Notes under the pieces: generated by a model
Database searches by the model: none
Seen by the model: only the letters and a program-made list of their open reading frames with translations
Told to the model about the DNA's origin: nothing
Shown here: positions 34,168-41,452 of the stretch, in pieces
How positions within the stretch are numbered: the stretch's first letter is position 1
Layout: the number at the start of each line of letters is the position of its first letter
Position numbers and translations under genes: made by a program
Assembly: GCF_900142445.1 (NCBI RefSeq)
Contig: NZ_FRAV01000004.1
Location: forward strand, 124,001-188,000
Reading direction: 5' to 3'
Length of the DNA stretch: 64,000 bases
From: Chryseobacterium polytrichastri
Lineage (GTDB): Bacteria; Bacteroidota; Bacteroidia; Flavobacteriales; Weeksellaceae

Positions 34168-34199
34168 AAACCTCCGAAATATTTCGGAGGTTTATTTTT
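34168..34199 (-). terminator. Terminator downstream of pheS
   Basis: A 26-bp perfect palindrome (13-bp arms AAACCTCCGAAAT and complement) lies between the pheS stop and the DUF3108 side. Read leftward it leads into TTTTGTTTTTTAA. Confidence 0.75.
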
Positions 34200-34201
34200 T
34201 A

Positions 34202-35212
34202 TTATAAAGTTTTAAACTGTTCTAACGTTCGGATATCATTTTCGAAGAACATTCTGATATCGCTCATTTGGTAAAGAAGCATTGTAATTCTTTCAATACC
34301 CATTCCGAAAGCATATCCTGAATATTTCTCAGAATCAATATTCACATTTTTAAGAACGGCAGGATCTACCATTCCACAACCCATAATTTCTAACCAACCA
34401 GTTCCTTTAGTAATTCTGTAATCAGTTTCTGAGTTTAATCCCCAATATACGTCAATCTCAGCACTTGGCTCAGTAAAAGGGAAATAAGAAGGTCTCATTC
34501 TGATTTTAGACTTACCGAAAAGTTCAGTTGTAAAGAATTGGATCGTTTGCTTCATATCCGCAAAGCTTACATTCTCGTCAATATACAATCCTTCAATCTG
34601 GTGGAAAATACAGTGTGAACGTGAAGAAATAGCTTCATTTCTAAATACTCTTCCCGGAGATAAAATTCTAATCGGCGGTTGGTTTTCTTCCATGTAACGA
34701 ATTTGTACAGAAGAAGTATGCGTTCTCAACAAAAGATCAGGATTTTGCTCAATAAAGAAAGTATCCTGCATATCTCTTGCCGGATGGTATTCAGGAAGAT
34801 TTAGGGCTGTAAAGTTATGCCAGTCATCTTCAATCTCTGGTCCGTCTGCAACTGCAAATCCGATAGATTTAAAAATCTCAATAATTCTGTTCTTCACCAC
34901 ATTGATTGGATGTCTTGAGCCCAAATCTAATGGAAAAGCAGGTCTCGTAAGATCTTCTTTTTCTAAGATAATAGAAGATTCAGACGATGTTTTCAAATCT
35001 TCCAATTTTACAGCAACAGCTTGCTTTAGAGTATTGATCTTCTGTCCAAATTCTTTCTTCTGGTCGTTCGGAACTTCTTTAAATTTTTCAAAAAAATCAT
35101 TCAGAACACCTTTTTTACCATTGTACTTAATTCGGAAGTTCTCTATCTCCTCTCTAGATGTAGCATTAAAGCCATTTACTTCAACAAGTAGTTCTTCTAT
35201 CTTTTCTATCAT
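34202..35212 (-). CDS. pheS: Phenylalanyl-tRNA synthetase alpha chain
   Basis: PheS is the catalytic subunit of the heterotetrameric enzyme charging tRNA-Phe. The 336-residue length is normal. An N-terminal coiled coil (to about residue 85) binds tRNA. The class II core follows, with motif 2 [26 protein letters not shown] and motif 3 [16 protein letters not shown]. pheT is not adjacent, as is common in Bacteroidetes. It is transcribed leftward downstream of the YceI gene but separated from it by a terminator. Confidence 0.97.
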   Translation of the reverse strand: MIEKIEELLVEVNGFNATSREEIENFRIKYNGKKGVLNDFFEKFKEVPNDQKKEFGQKINTLKQAVAVKLEDLKTSSESSIILEKEDLTRPAFPLDLGSRHPINVVKNRIIEIFKSIGFAVADGPEIEDDWHNFTALNLPEYHPARDMQDTFFIEQNPDLLLRTHTSSVQIRYMEENQPPIRILSPGRVFRNEAISSRSHCIFHQIEGLYIDENVSFADMKQTIQFFTTELFGKSKIRMRPSYFPFTEPSAEIDVYWGLNSETDYRITKGTGWLEIMGCGMVDPAVLKNVNIDSEKYSGYAFGMGIERITMLLYQMSDIRMFFENDIRTLEQFKTL

Positions 35213-35284
35213 TATTCTACACTTTCAAAAATGTTTTGCAAAAATACGGTTTTTAAGTTTAATAATTTATTTCAAATAAAAAAA

Positions 35285-35306
35285 TCTGCCTCTTTTCGGA
35301 GGCAGA
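35285..35306 (-). terminator. Terminator of the YceI gene
   Basis: TCTGCCTC (35285-35292) and GAGGCAGA (35299-35306) form a hairpin 33 nt past the stop, with a T-rich run following leftward. Confidence 0.7.
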
Positions 35307-35338
35307 CTTCAATCACTTATTTCACTTAAATAAAAAAA

Positions 35339-35998
35339 TTATTTTTTTTCTAATGCTTTAACGTTGATCTGAAGCGTTACATCATCTTTAATAACCCCAT
35401 TTTCAGCAGGAGCCTGAAACTTCACACCAAATTCTTCTCTTTTAATATCCTTAGGTTCAGTTGCTACACTTACTTCTCCGTTTTTCACGGAAACATTTGC
35501 CTTAAACTGAACAGGTTTTGTAATCCCTTTAATTGTTAAATTACCCTCCAAAAGTGTATTGTAATCACCTTCTGCAGCGGGAGTAACTTTTGTAATTTCA
35601 TAAGAAGCTGTCGGAAATTTTTCTACTTCGAAGAAATCTCCACTTTTTAAATGGCCATTTAATTTTCCTAACTGATCTGCATTATCTTTTAAATCTACTG
35701 ATGTTAAGGAATTCATATCAGCAACGAATTTTCCACTTTCTAATTTTCCATCTTTTATGGTAACATCTCCACTTTCAAATTTTATAGTTCCAAAATGGCT
35801 TGTATTTTCAGATTTAAAAACTTTATATCCTTTCCACTCCACCTTACTGTTCAATGTATCCAGCGTATATTGGCTACCTTCTTTCGTTGTAGCAACTTCA
35901 TTACCTTCACTTGTCAGCGGTTTGTCTTTATTACAAGAAACCACTACAACTGCAGTAAAAAGAGCAGGAATAGCGAATGAAAACAGTTTTTTTCTCAT
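35339..35998 (-). CDS. YceI-like family lipoprotein
   Basis: The 219-residue protein has a lipoprotein signal ending VVSC (Cys22) and a YceI domain. The mature start QYTLDTLNSKVEWKGYKVFKSENTSHFGTIKF is followed by LKSGDFFEVEKFPTASYEITKV and GNLTIKGITKPVQFKANV. YceI proteins are lipocalin-like barrels that bind polyisoprenoids, though the bound molecule varies. The location should be the periplasmic side of a membrane. It is divergent from an orphan ABC ATPase gene across 75 bp. Confidence 0.9.
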   Translation of the reverse strand: MRKKLFSFAIPALFTAVVVVSCNKDKPLTSEGNEVATTKEGSQYTLDTLNSKVEWKGYKVFKSENTSHFGTIKFESGDVTIKDGKLESGKFVADMNSLTSVDLKDNADQLGKLNGHLKSGDFFEVEKFPTASYEITKVTPAAEGDYNTLLEGNLTIKGITKPVQFKANVSVKNGEVSVATEPKDIKREEFGVKFQAPAENGVIKDDVTLQINVKALEKK

Positions 35999-36061
35999 TT
36001 TTGATATATTTTTATTGTAACTGCTAATATAATAAAAAAAAATATTTTTTCCTAAAAATAG

Positions 36062-36069
36062 TACATTTG
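36062..36069 (+). promoter_or_regulatory. -7 promoter word (TACATTTG) next to the ABC ATPase start
   Basis: An exact word ends 4 nt before the ATG at 36074, again predicting almost no leader. Confidence 0.5.
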
Positions 36070-36073
36070 TATC

Positions 36074-37009
36074 ATGCTTTTAGAAATAAACAATTTACAC
36101 TTCTCACATACCAAAGACAAACCATTGTTTAACAACCTCAACATCAAATTTGAAGAGGGTAAAATCATTGCGCTGGCAGGGGAAAGCGGATGCGGAAAAT
36201 CTACTTTACTCAATTTGATTTACGGATTATTAGACTGGGAAAGTGGTGAAATTATCTTTAACGGTACGCAACTCTACGGTCCAAAAGGAAATCTTGTTCC
36301 CGGAGAAGCTGAAATGAAATTTGTAGCACAGAATTTTGATCTGATGCCTTACTCTACTGTGGCTGAAAATGTGGGGAAATTTATCTCTAATATTGATTTA
36401 AAAAAGAAGAAGGAAACCGTAACTGAACTTCTTGAAGTTGTTGGATTGGAAGAATTCGCTGATATTCTACCTAAATATCTAAGTGGTGGACAGCAGCAGA
36501 GAGTTGCTATTGCAAGAGCTCTTTCTGTACTTCCGAAATTATTGATTTTAGACGAACCGTTCAGTAATCTGGATTTCCCAAGAAAGATTGAACTTCGTGA
36601 AAAATTGTTCAGATATGTAAAAGAACATCATATTTCTTTAATTATATCAACTCACGAATTACAGGACATTATGCCTTGGCTTGACCAGATCGTTATTCTT
36701 CAGGAGGGAAGATTAATTCAGAATGAAAGCCCGGAAGAAACATATAAAAATCCTTACAACACTTATGTAGCAAAGCTTTTTGGAGAAGTGAATATTTTCA
36801 ATGAAAATGAAATTTCAACGTTTGGACTCTCTAAGTTTTCTTATTATCCGAAAGAAATTACAATTTCTGAAAATGGTTTTGAAGCAGAGGTTTTAGAAAG
36901 CCGATTTGCAGGAAATCATTATTGGAATAAGTTAAAAATGGAAGATAAAGAACTTGTTGTTTATACTGATGGAAAGCTAGAAAATTGGGTTAAAATTTCT
37001 TTTGATTAA
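36074..37009 (+). CDS. ABC transporter ATP-binding protein (orphan)
   Basis: The 311-residue ATPase has Walker A GESGCGKST, Q-loop VAQNFDLMPYSTV, signature LSGGQQQRVAIARAL, Walker B LLILDEPF and the switch His in STHELQD. The C-terminal 80 residues after FGEVNIF form a TOBE-like extension, as in ATPases of iron, spermidine or molybdate importers. No permease or binding-protein gene is next to it, so the transporter it drives must be encoded elsewhere. A substrate cannot be named. The start codon is 4 nt from a -7 word. Confidence 0.88.
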   Translation: MLLEINNLHFSHTKDKPLFNNLNIKFEEGKIIALAGESGCGKSTLLNLIYGLLDWESGEIIFNGTQLYGPKGNLVPGEAEMKFVAQNFDLMPYSTVAENVGKFISNIDLKKKKETVTELLEVVGLEEFADILPKYLSGGQQQRVAIARALSVLPKLLILDEPFSNLDFPRKIELREKLFRYVKEHHISLIISTHELQDIMPWLDQIVILQEGRLIQNESPEETYKNPYNTYVAKLFGEVNIFNENEISTFGLSKFSYYPKEITISENGFEAEVLESRFAGNHYWNKLKMEDKELVVYTDGKLENWVKISFD

Positions 37010-37071
37010 ATATACCGATCATTTTAAAATTTAACCATTAAGGTTTTTGTTAAGAGGTTAAGATTATTAAG

Positions 37072-37104
37072 AGATTGCTTCGTCACTTCGCTCCTCGCAA
37101 TGAC
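37072..37104 (-). repeat. Compact extragenic repeat (GTCATTGCGAGGAGCGAAG type)
   Basis: The minus strand reads GTCATTGCGAGGAGCGAAG and ends GAAGCAATCT, an extragenic repeat unit found in many bacterial genomes. A diverged copy with the same ends lies at 4204-4258. Confidence 0.65.
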
Positions 37105-37117
37105 AAATCTTGTAAAA

Positions 37118-37245
37118 ACGACTACTACCCTAGCCCAGATATAAACGGTTACCCCGCAGTAAGTTTCGGAGCGTCGGAGGGTTTAGGAGTTGGTGTGCGC
37201 TGGCACGAGGAGTATGAGTGGATAGCTGGAAATAGCTTCTTTAAA
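37118..37245. repeat. Second extragenic repeat segment, locally GC-rich
   Basis: The segment (GGTTACCCCGCAGTAAG, GAGTGGATAGCTGGAAATAG) differs in base composition from its AT-rich surroundings and resembles intergenic repeats of Chryseobacterium. Copy number must be checked in the genome. Confidence 0.4.
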
Positions 37246-37301
37246 AAAAACATAATCACCACATTTACTAACAGTTATTATTAATTTGTGGATAAAAAAG
37301 A

Positions 37302-37454
37302 TTATAATATATCAATCTTTTTCTTAGATTTGTAGTACCACAGCATAAGGAAATTTTTGGTTAATTCTCTTTCATCCATTAGACGAACATTAGCAAACTC
37401 CGCAATCAAGTCTTCGAAAGATAACACTGTCCAATTCTTTCCTTTTTTTGTGTC
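37302..37454 (-). pseudogene. Remnant of a protein-coding gene (C-terminal 50 codons)
   Basis: Read leftward, an open frame of 50 codons ends at TAA (37302-37304). It has protein-like composition: NWTVLSFEDLIAEFANVRL, then MDERELTKNF and a basic end KSKKKIDIL. Upstream the same frame meets a TAA (37455-37457) and there is no start codon, so only the 3' end of a former gene is left. It borders repeat DNA. The parent family is not recognised. Confidence 0.45.
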
Positions 37455-37468
37455 TTAATTCATAAAAA

Positions 37469-37488
37469 AATGCGCCTAAAGACGCATT
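37469..37488 (-). terminator. Terminator of the YjdM-like gene
   Basis: AATGCG and CGCATT (6-bp stem, 8-nt loop) are followed leftward by T7, 29 nt past the stop at 37517. Confidence 0.6.
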
Positions 37489-37516
37489 CTTATTATATCT
37501 ATGTAAGGTTATAAAC

Positions 37517-37861
37517 TTACGCTTTCTTTACAAATTCAGATTTTAAAGCCATTGAGCCAAAACCATCAATTTTACAATCAATATTATGATCACTGTCTGG
37601 TCTTAGACGGATATTTTTTACTTTAGTCCCAGCTTTCACCGGTTTTGGAGCTCCTTTTACTGGAAGGTCTTTCACCACTACTACAGAATCTCCATCTTGT
37701 AATTCATTTCCGTTAGCATCAAGGATTTTACCTTCGTTTGCCGCTTCAGAAGCTGCTTCCTCAGGATTCCATTCGTAAAAACATTGGGAACAAACCGTCA
37801 TATTATCGCTTGGATAAGTAAATTCGGAACCACATTTCGGACAAAGTACAGTATCACTCAT
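37517..37861 (-). CDS. YjdM/PhnA-like zinc ribbon protein
   Basis: The 114-residue protein has an N-terminal zinc ribbon ([10 protein letters not shown] and, 16 residues on, CSQCFYEW) and the PhnA/YjdM C-terminal domain: [32 protein letters not shown] and [18 protein letters not shown]. Despite the name alkylphosphonate utilisation protein, its role is unproven, and no phn genes are near. I start at 37861 because the in-frame ATG at 37879 overlaps the -7 word at 37877-37884. Confidence 0.92.
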   Translation of the reverse strand: MSDTVLCPKCGSEFTYPSDNMTVCSQCFYEWNPEEAASEAANEGKILDANGNELQDGDSVVVVKDLPVKGAPKPVKAGTKVKNIRLRPDSDHNIDCKIDGFGSMALKSEFVKKA

Positions 37862-37876
37862 ATTTTTTATTTTTTG

Positions 37877-37884
37877 CAAAGGTA
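37877..37884 (-). promoter_or_regulatory. -7 promoter word (TACCTTTG) of the YjdM-like gene
   Basis: An exact word on the minus strand, 15 nt before the chosen start codon; it decides against the longer start. Confidence 0.5.
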
Positions 37885-37992
37885 TGATTTTAAAATAAGT
37901 CGATAAATTTTGAATAAAGGAGCTATAGCCCCCTATTTAAGGTAAATTTAGAAACTCAAAAAAGGAAACTCGTATCTCTCAACTATAATTCG

Positions 37993-38000
37993 TATTTTTG
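37993..38000 (+). promoter_or_regulatory. -7 promoter word (TATTTTTG) of the rRNA methyltransferase
   Basis: An exact word lies 26 nt before the ATG. The leader contains AGGAGAAG, one of the few Shine-Dalgarno-like boxes in the window. Confidence 0.55.
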
Positions 38001-38026
38001 CAGATTCAAAACAGGAGAAGCAATTT

Positions 38027-39232
38027 ATGGAACTTATTCACAGAAACTTAGCGATCGGAATTCACGATGCTTTACAAGAAACATTTTTCGAGAAAAATAA
38101 ATACGCCGATAAAGTAATCGAAAGACTTTTAAAAGCTCACAGAAAATGGGGAAGCCAGGACAGAGCTGTTGTTTCTGAGATTTTCTATAATATCATCCGT
38201 TGGAAAAAACGTTTGGAATATTATATGGGAGAAGGTGTAAAACCAGATAATATTTACAAACTTATCATCGCATATTTACTTTGGAGCAAAACAAATTATA
38301 AAAGATTTGAAGAATTTGAAGGAATAAAAATCGCTGATATCACCACTAAGCTTAAAAAAGGAACTGTTCCTACCAAGGCAATAGAATATTCTATTCCTGA
38401 ATGGTTGGTTGAAACGTTGGAAAGAGAATTAGGTCCGATCTGGGAAAAAGAAATGAAAGCTCTGAACGAGCGCGCTCCTACCGTTTTAAGAGCGAATGCA
38501 TTAAAAACTACACCAAGAGAACTTATTTCTGACCTAGAATCTGATAATATTGTTTCTTATACTGTGAAAAATTATCCAGATGCAGTACAATTGGAAGAGA
38601 AAAAGAATGTTTTTCTTACAACTGCTTTTAAGGATGGATTATTTGAAGTTCAGGATGCTACTTCACAAAAAATCGGATATTTCCTTGATGTAAAAGAGGG
38701 TCAAAGAGTTGTGGATGCTTGCGCAGGTGCAGGTGGAAAAACACTTCACTTAGCTGCTTTGATGGGGAATAAAGGACAAATTATTGCCTTAGATATTTAT
38801 GAATGGAAGTTGGCTGAGCTAAAACGTCGTGCAAAAAGAGCTGGAGCTCACAACATTGAAACCCGTATGATTGCTGACAATAAAGTAATCAAACGTCTTC
38901 ATGAGAAAGCTGACAGATTGTTGATTGATGCGCCATGTTCAGGTCTGGGAGTTTTGAAAAGAAACCCTGACAGTAAGTGGAAAATCGACCAAGATTTTAT
39001 CGATAGAATTAAAAAAGAGCAACAGCAAATTCTTCAGGATTATTCTAAAATCCTTAAAAAAGGAGGAAAAATGGTATATGCAACATGTTCTATCCTACCT
39101 TCTGAAAACAATTTGCAGGTTGAAGAATTCTTGAAAAACAATCCGGATTTCAAAATGGTTAAAGAAGAAAAAGTAATGCCTAGCGAAGGGTATGATGGAT
39201 TCTACATGGCTTTGATCGAAAGACTTGCTTAA
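38027..39232 (+). CDS. RsmB/NOP-type rRNA (cytosine-5) methyltransferase
   Basis: The 401-residue S-adenosylmethionine-dependent enzyme methylates C5 of a cytosine in 16S rRNA. The N-terminal 130 residues are NusB/RsmB-like helices. The C-terminal Rossmann domain has motif I VVDACAGAGGKTLHLA, motif IV DAPCSGLGVLKRNP with the catalytic-cycle Cys, and motif VI YATCSILPSENN with the second Cys, both needed by RsmB-type enzymes. The Cys pair is intact. It resembles RsmB in order but is shorter at the N-terminus than the E. coli protein, so the exact target base is inferred. Confidence 0.92.
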   Translation: MELIHRNLAIGIHDALQETFFEKNKYADKVIERLLKAHRKWGSQDRAVVSEIFYNIIRWKKRLEYYMGEGVKPDNIYKLIIAYLLWSKTNYKRFEEFEGIKIADITTKLKKGTVPTKAIEYSIPEWLVETLERELGPIWEKEMKALNERAPTVLRANALKTTPRELISDLESDNIVSYTVKNYPDAVQLEEKKNVFLTTAFKDGLFEVQDATSQKIGYFLDVKEGQRVVDACAGAGGKTLHLAALMGNKGQIIALDIYEWKLAELKRRAKRAGAHNIETRMIADNKVIKRLHEKADRLLIDAPCSGLGVLKRNPDSKWKIDQDFIDRIKKEQQQILQDYSKILKKGGKMVYATCSILPSENNLQVEEFLKNNPDFKMVKEEKVMPSEGYDGFYMALIERLA

Positions 39233-39267
39233 TACATTAGCTTAACATTACATTATCAAAATACATG

Positions 39268-39297
39268 AACTACTCTATTTTTTAGAGTAGTTTTTTG
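39268..39297 (+). terminator. Terminator of the rRNA methyltransferase
   Basis: A 10-bp stem (AACTACTCTA with TAGAGTAGTT) is followed by T5 and lies 36 nt past the stop. Confidence 0.75.
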
Positions 39298-39414
39298 TTA
39301 TCTGATATTGAAAAATAGAAATTGTCTGAAAAATTAATATTCTTTACTAAGGTGTAACTTTCACAATACTATTTCATACCAATTGTTCAAAAACTATTTC
39401 TAAAAATCACAAAG

Positions 39415-39445
39415 TTGATAGTATGTCAACTAAATTTTATCTTTG
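39415..39445 (+). promoter_or_regulatory. Complete -33/-7 promoter of the PNGase F-like gene
   Basis: TTG (39415-39417) and TATCTTTG (39438-39445) are 20 nt apart. The start codon at 39468 is 22 nt downstream, so the in-frame ATG at 39423 lies upstream of transcription. Confidence 0.7.
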
Positions 39446-39467
39446 TGAAAAATCAACTTTATTAATT

Positions 39468-41132
39468 ATGTTCAAAAAAATCTTAAGCTTTTTTACTTTC
39501 TATCTATTTTGTTTGACGTTTGCTCAGACTTACGAAATTCAATACATCAGTTCGTACAATGGAAAAGTATTGACAGATCAAACTCCCACTCTAGTTTGGG
39601 CCAATGAGAAGGAAAGCTTTATCTTAAATAACAAAATAAGGGAACAGAAAAGTGATTATCCATTTGAAATCACGAAAGTTGAAAAACCATCGAACACTAT
39701 TATATCTTATGGATTTTTAAAATCAAACGAAATCATTTCAACTTCCGATGCAGAATCCATAGGAAAACAAACTTTTGAATTCACCAATGAAACAAAAAAA
39801 ATACTGGGATACAATTGCAAAAAAGCTATAACAAAAATCAATTCCAATACCATTGAGGTTTGGTATACAAACGATTTAAAAATAAAAGGCGGCCCCTCTA
39901 CGTTAGGACAAAACTTAGGTTTAGTACTAGAGGTTGAGCGTAACAAAAATTCATTGATCACAGCCAGCTCAATAAAAAAAGTGAAGAAAACTGAAATTGA
40001 AGCCTTATTAAAAGGTTCAATAAATTCTACTGATCTATTAGGATATAAAGATCTACTTTGGAAAAGTAGATTTACTACCTTAAAAGTATTTGAGAATGAG
40101 ACTATCAATTTTTCAGGTGAATCAAAATCAGATGAACAAATAAAAAGATTTGCCAACGGAACTATTATCCTTAAAAAAATAAAATTTCCAAAAATTTCAG
40201 AAGGTGAACTTATTTTCGCTGAATTAAAGCAACAATCTAACGGCGACGCCTACGACAGAACCGGAACTGTTTTCTTTATTCCGCAAGATAAATCACAATC
40301 TTTTTTTGACGGATTAGAAAAGGGAGCAAAGACACTTCCGCTTTATGACAACGGAAACGGAAAACAATATTACGGGATAGCTTCAACCGAAAATTATAAT
40401 CCAGCAATTGAAATGATGAGATTTTTCACTGCTTTCGGGACTCAAAAATTTAATCATATTGAATTAAAAGGAAAAACCTGGCAAACTATCACACCTTACC
40501 GTCAGGACATTACTGAACTGAAACCTTCTTTATCGGAAAAAGAACTGTGGATTGGTACATTTATCGGCAACTATGACAAAGGCGGCCACAAAGTGAGTTT
40601 AGAAATTACAATTCATAAAAGTGATCAAAACGTGAATAAAAACAATACGGTGATTCCTTTATTTAATACATTGAATATTATGGAAATGGCCGGACAGGAT
40701 TATTCTACCATGTTTAATACCGACAAAGGACTTTTTGTAGAATTTACCTTACAAAAAGATTTGAAAAATGCTCAGCTAAGATATACAACAACTGGCCATG
40801 GTGGTTGGGAAAACGGAGATGAATTCATTCCTAAACCTAATTCAATTTTCTTAGATAATAAAATGGCATTTACTTTTACACCTTGGAGAACAGACTGTGG
40901 TTCTTATCGTTTATACAATCCAGCTTCGGGAAATTTTCCGGATGGACTTTCATCATCAGACTTAAGCAGATCAAATTGGTGTCCCGGAACAATTACCAAT
41001 CCTAATTTTATTTCGCTTGGAGATTTAAAAGCTGGAAAACATACCATGCAGATTAAGATCCCTCAAGGGCCAACGGAAGGAACAAGTTTCAGTTCATGGA
41101 ATGTTTCGGGTACTTTAATAGGGGTCCAATAA
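39468..41132 (+). CDS. Two-part secreted PNGase F-like amidase with GLPGLI-like N-terminal domain
   Basis: The 554-residue exported protein (signal peptide ending LTFAQ) has two parts. Residues of about 20-190 look like a GLPGLI-type beta domain (ILGYNCKKAITKI, VWYTNDLKIKGGPSTLGQNL, GLVLEVERN). The rest resembles peptide-N4-glycosidase F, two jelly-roll-like domains that remove N-glycans from asparagine. Recognisable C-terminal pieces are LRYTTTGHGGWENGDEF, FTPWRTDCGSYRLYNPASG and SRSNWCPGT, the last close to the AGWCPG of Elizabethkingia PNGase F. Elizabethkingia also has a long PNGF-II form with an extra N-terminal bowl-like domain, and this protein matches that length. I infer glycan removal from host or environmental glycoproteins; the active acidic residues were not aligned. 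Confidence 0.85.
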   Translation: MFKKILSFFTFYLFCLTFAQTYEIQYISSYNGKVLTDQTPTLVWANEKESFILNNKIREQKSDYPFEITKVEKPSNTIISYGFLKSNEIISTSDAESIGKQTFEFTNETKKILGYNCKKAITKINSNTIEVWYTNDLKIKGGPSTLGQNLGLVLEVERNKNSLITASSIKKVKKTEIEALLKGSINSTDLLGYKDLLWKSRFTTLKVFENETINFSGESKSDEQIKRFANGTIILKKIKFPKISEGELIFAELKQQSNGDAYDRTGTVFFIPQDKSQSFFDGLEKGAKTLPLYDNGNGKQYYGIASTENYNPAIEMMRFFTAFGTQKFNHIELKGKTWQTITPYRQDITELKPSLSEKELWIGTFIGNYDKGGHKVSLEITIHKSDQNVNKNNTVIPLFNTLNIMEMAGQDYSTMFNTDKGLFVEFTLQKDLKNAQLRYTTTGHGGWENGDEFIPKPNSIFLDNKMAFTFTPWRTDCGSYRLYNPASGNFPDGLSSSDLSRSNWCPGTITNPNFISLGDLKAGKHTMQIKIPQGPTEGTSFSSWNVSGTLIGVQ

Positions 41133-41139
41133 AAACAAA

Positions 41140-41168
41140 ACCTTCTTACAATGGGATTGTAAGAAGGT
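41140..41168. terminator. Hairpin after the PNGase F-like gene
   Basis: ACCTTCTTACAAT (41140-41152) pairs with ATTGTAAGAAGGT (41156-41168) around GGG. The plus strand has no T run behind it, so it may stabilise the 3' end more than terminate. Confidence 0.55.
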
Positions 41169-41200
41169 AAAAACACAAATGATGAAAAAAAATTATTTCG

Positions 41201-41224
41201 AACCACAAAGTAAGGTCAAAAATT
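41201..41224 (+). repeat. Possible solo end of the AACCACAAAAG repeat family
   Basis: AACCACAAAG, then TCAAAAATT, resembles the left ends at 5546 and 52431 but is diverged and has no partner copy nearby. Confidence 0.25.
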
Positions 41225-41401
41225 CGTAGAATAAATTAACATATATTAATAAATATGTTATTTTTATTTCGTATACAAAATATCATTTATAATTCAAAGT
41301 GAAAAATATAAACAAAAACCATACTTACAACTTGAATAAGTTTAAATTTTTCTTTAAAATAATAAATTAAGTTAAAAATATTCATATTTAAATATTTTTT
41401 G

Positions 41402-41432
41402 TTGTTATTTTTAAATTACAATTCTATTTTTG
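41402..41432 (+). promoter_or_regulatory. -33/-7 promoter of asnB
   Basis: TTG (41402-41404) and TATTTTTG (41425-41432) are 20 nt apart; the ATG is 20 nt downstream. Confidence 0.65.
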
Positions 41433-41452
41433 CTTTAAATAAATGATAAAAA

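Larger units (their letters stand above)
37010..37301. other. Non-coding repeat-rich stretch
   Basis: Between the ABC ATPase and the pseudogene remnant I see only extragenic repeats: a compact 33-bp unit at 37072-37104 and a second, GC-richer segment at about 37118-37245. An open frame crosses both (37075-37284), but it reads repeat sequence and is not a gene. Confidence 0.6.
41133..41452. other. Gene-free stretch of 320 bp before asnB
   Basis: It holds a 13-bp hairpin without T tail (41140-41168), a possible solo repeat end (41201-41224), a 7-bp dyad AACATAT/ATATGTT (41238-41259) and the asnB promoter. No open frame is convincing. Confidence 0.6.

Noticed and set aside
37075-37284. A 69-codon open frame on the plus strand
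   Set aside because: It runs through two extragenic repeat units and begins inside one; its translation is repeat-derived and has no promoter or start context.
41140-41168. A simple rho-independent terminator for the PNGase F-like gene
   Set aside because: The stem is strong, but AAAAAC and not a T run follows it on the plus strand. I list it as a hairpin with lower confidence.
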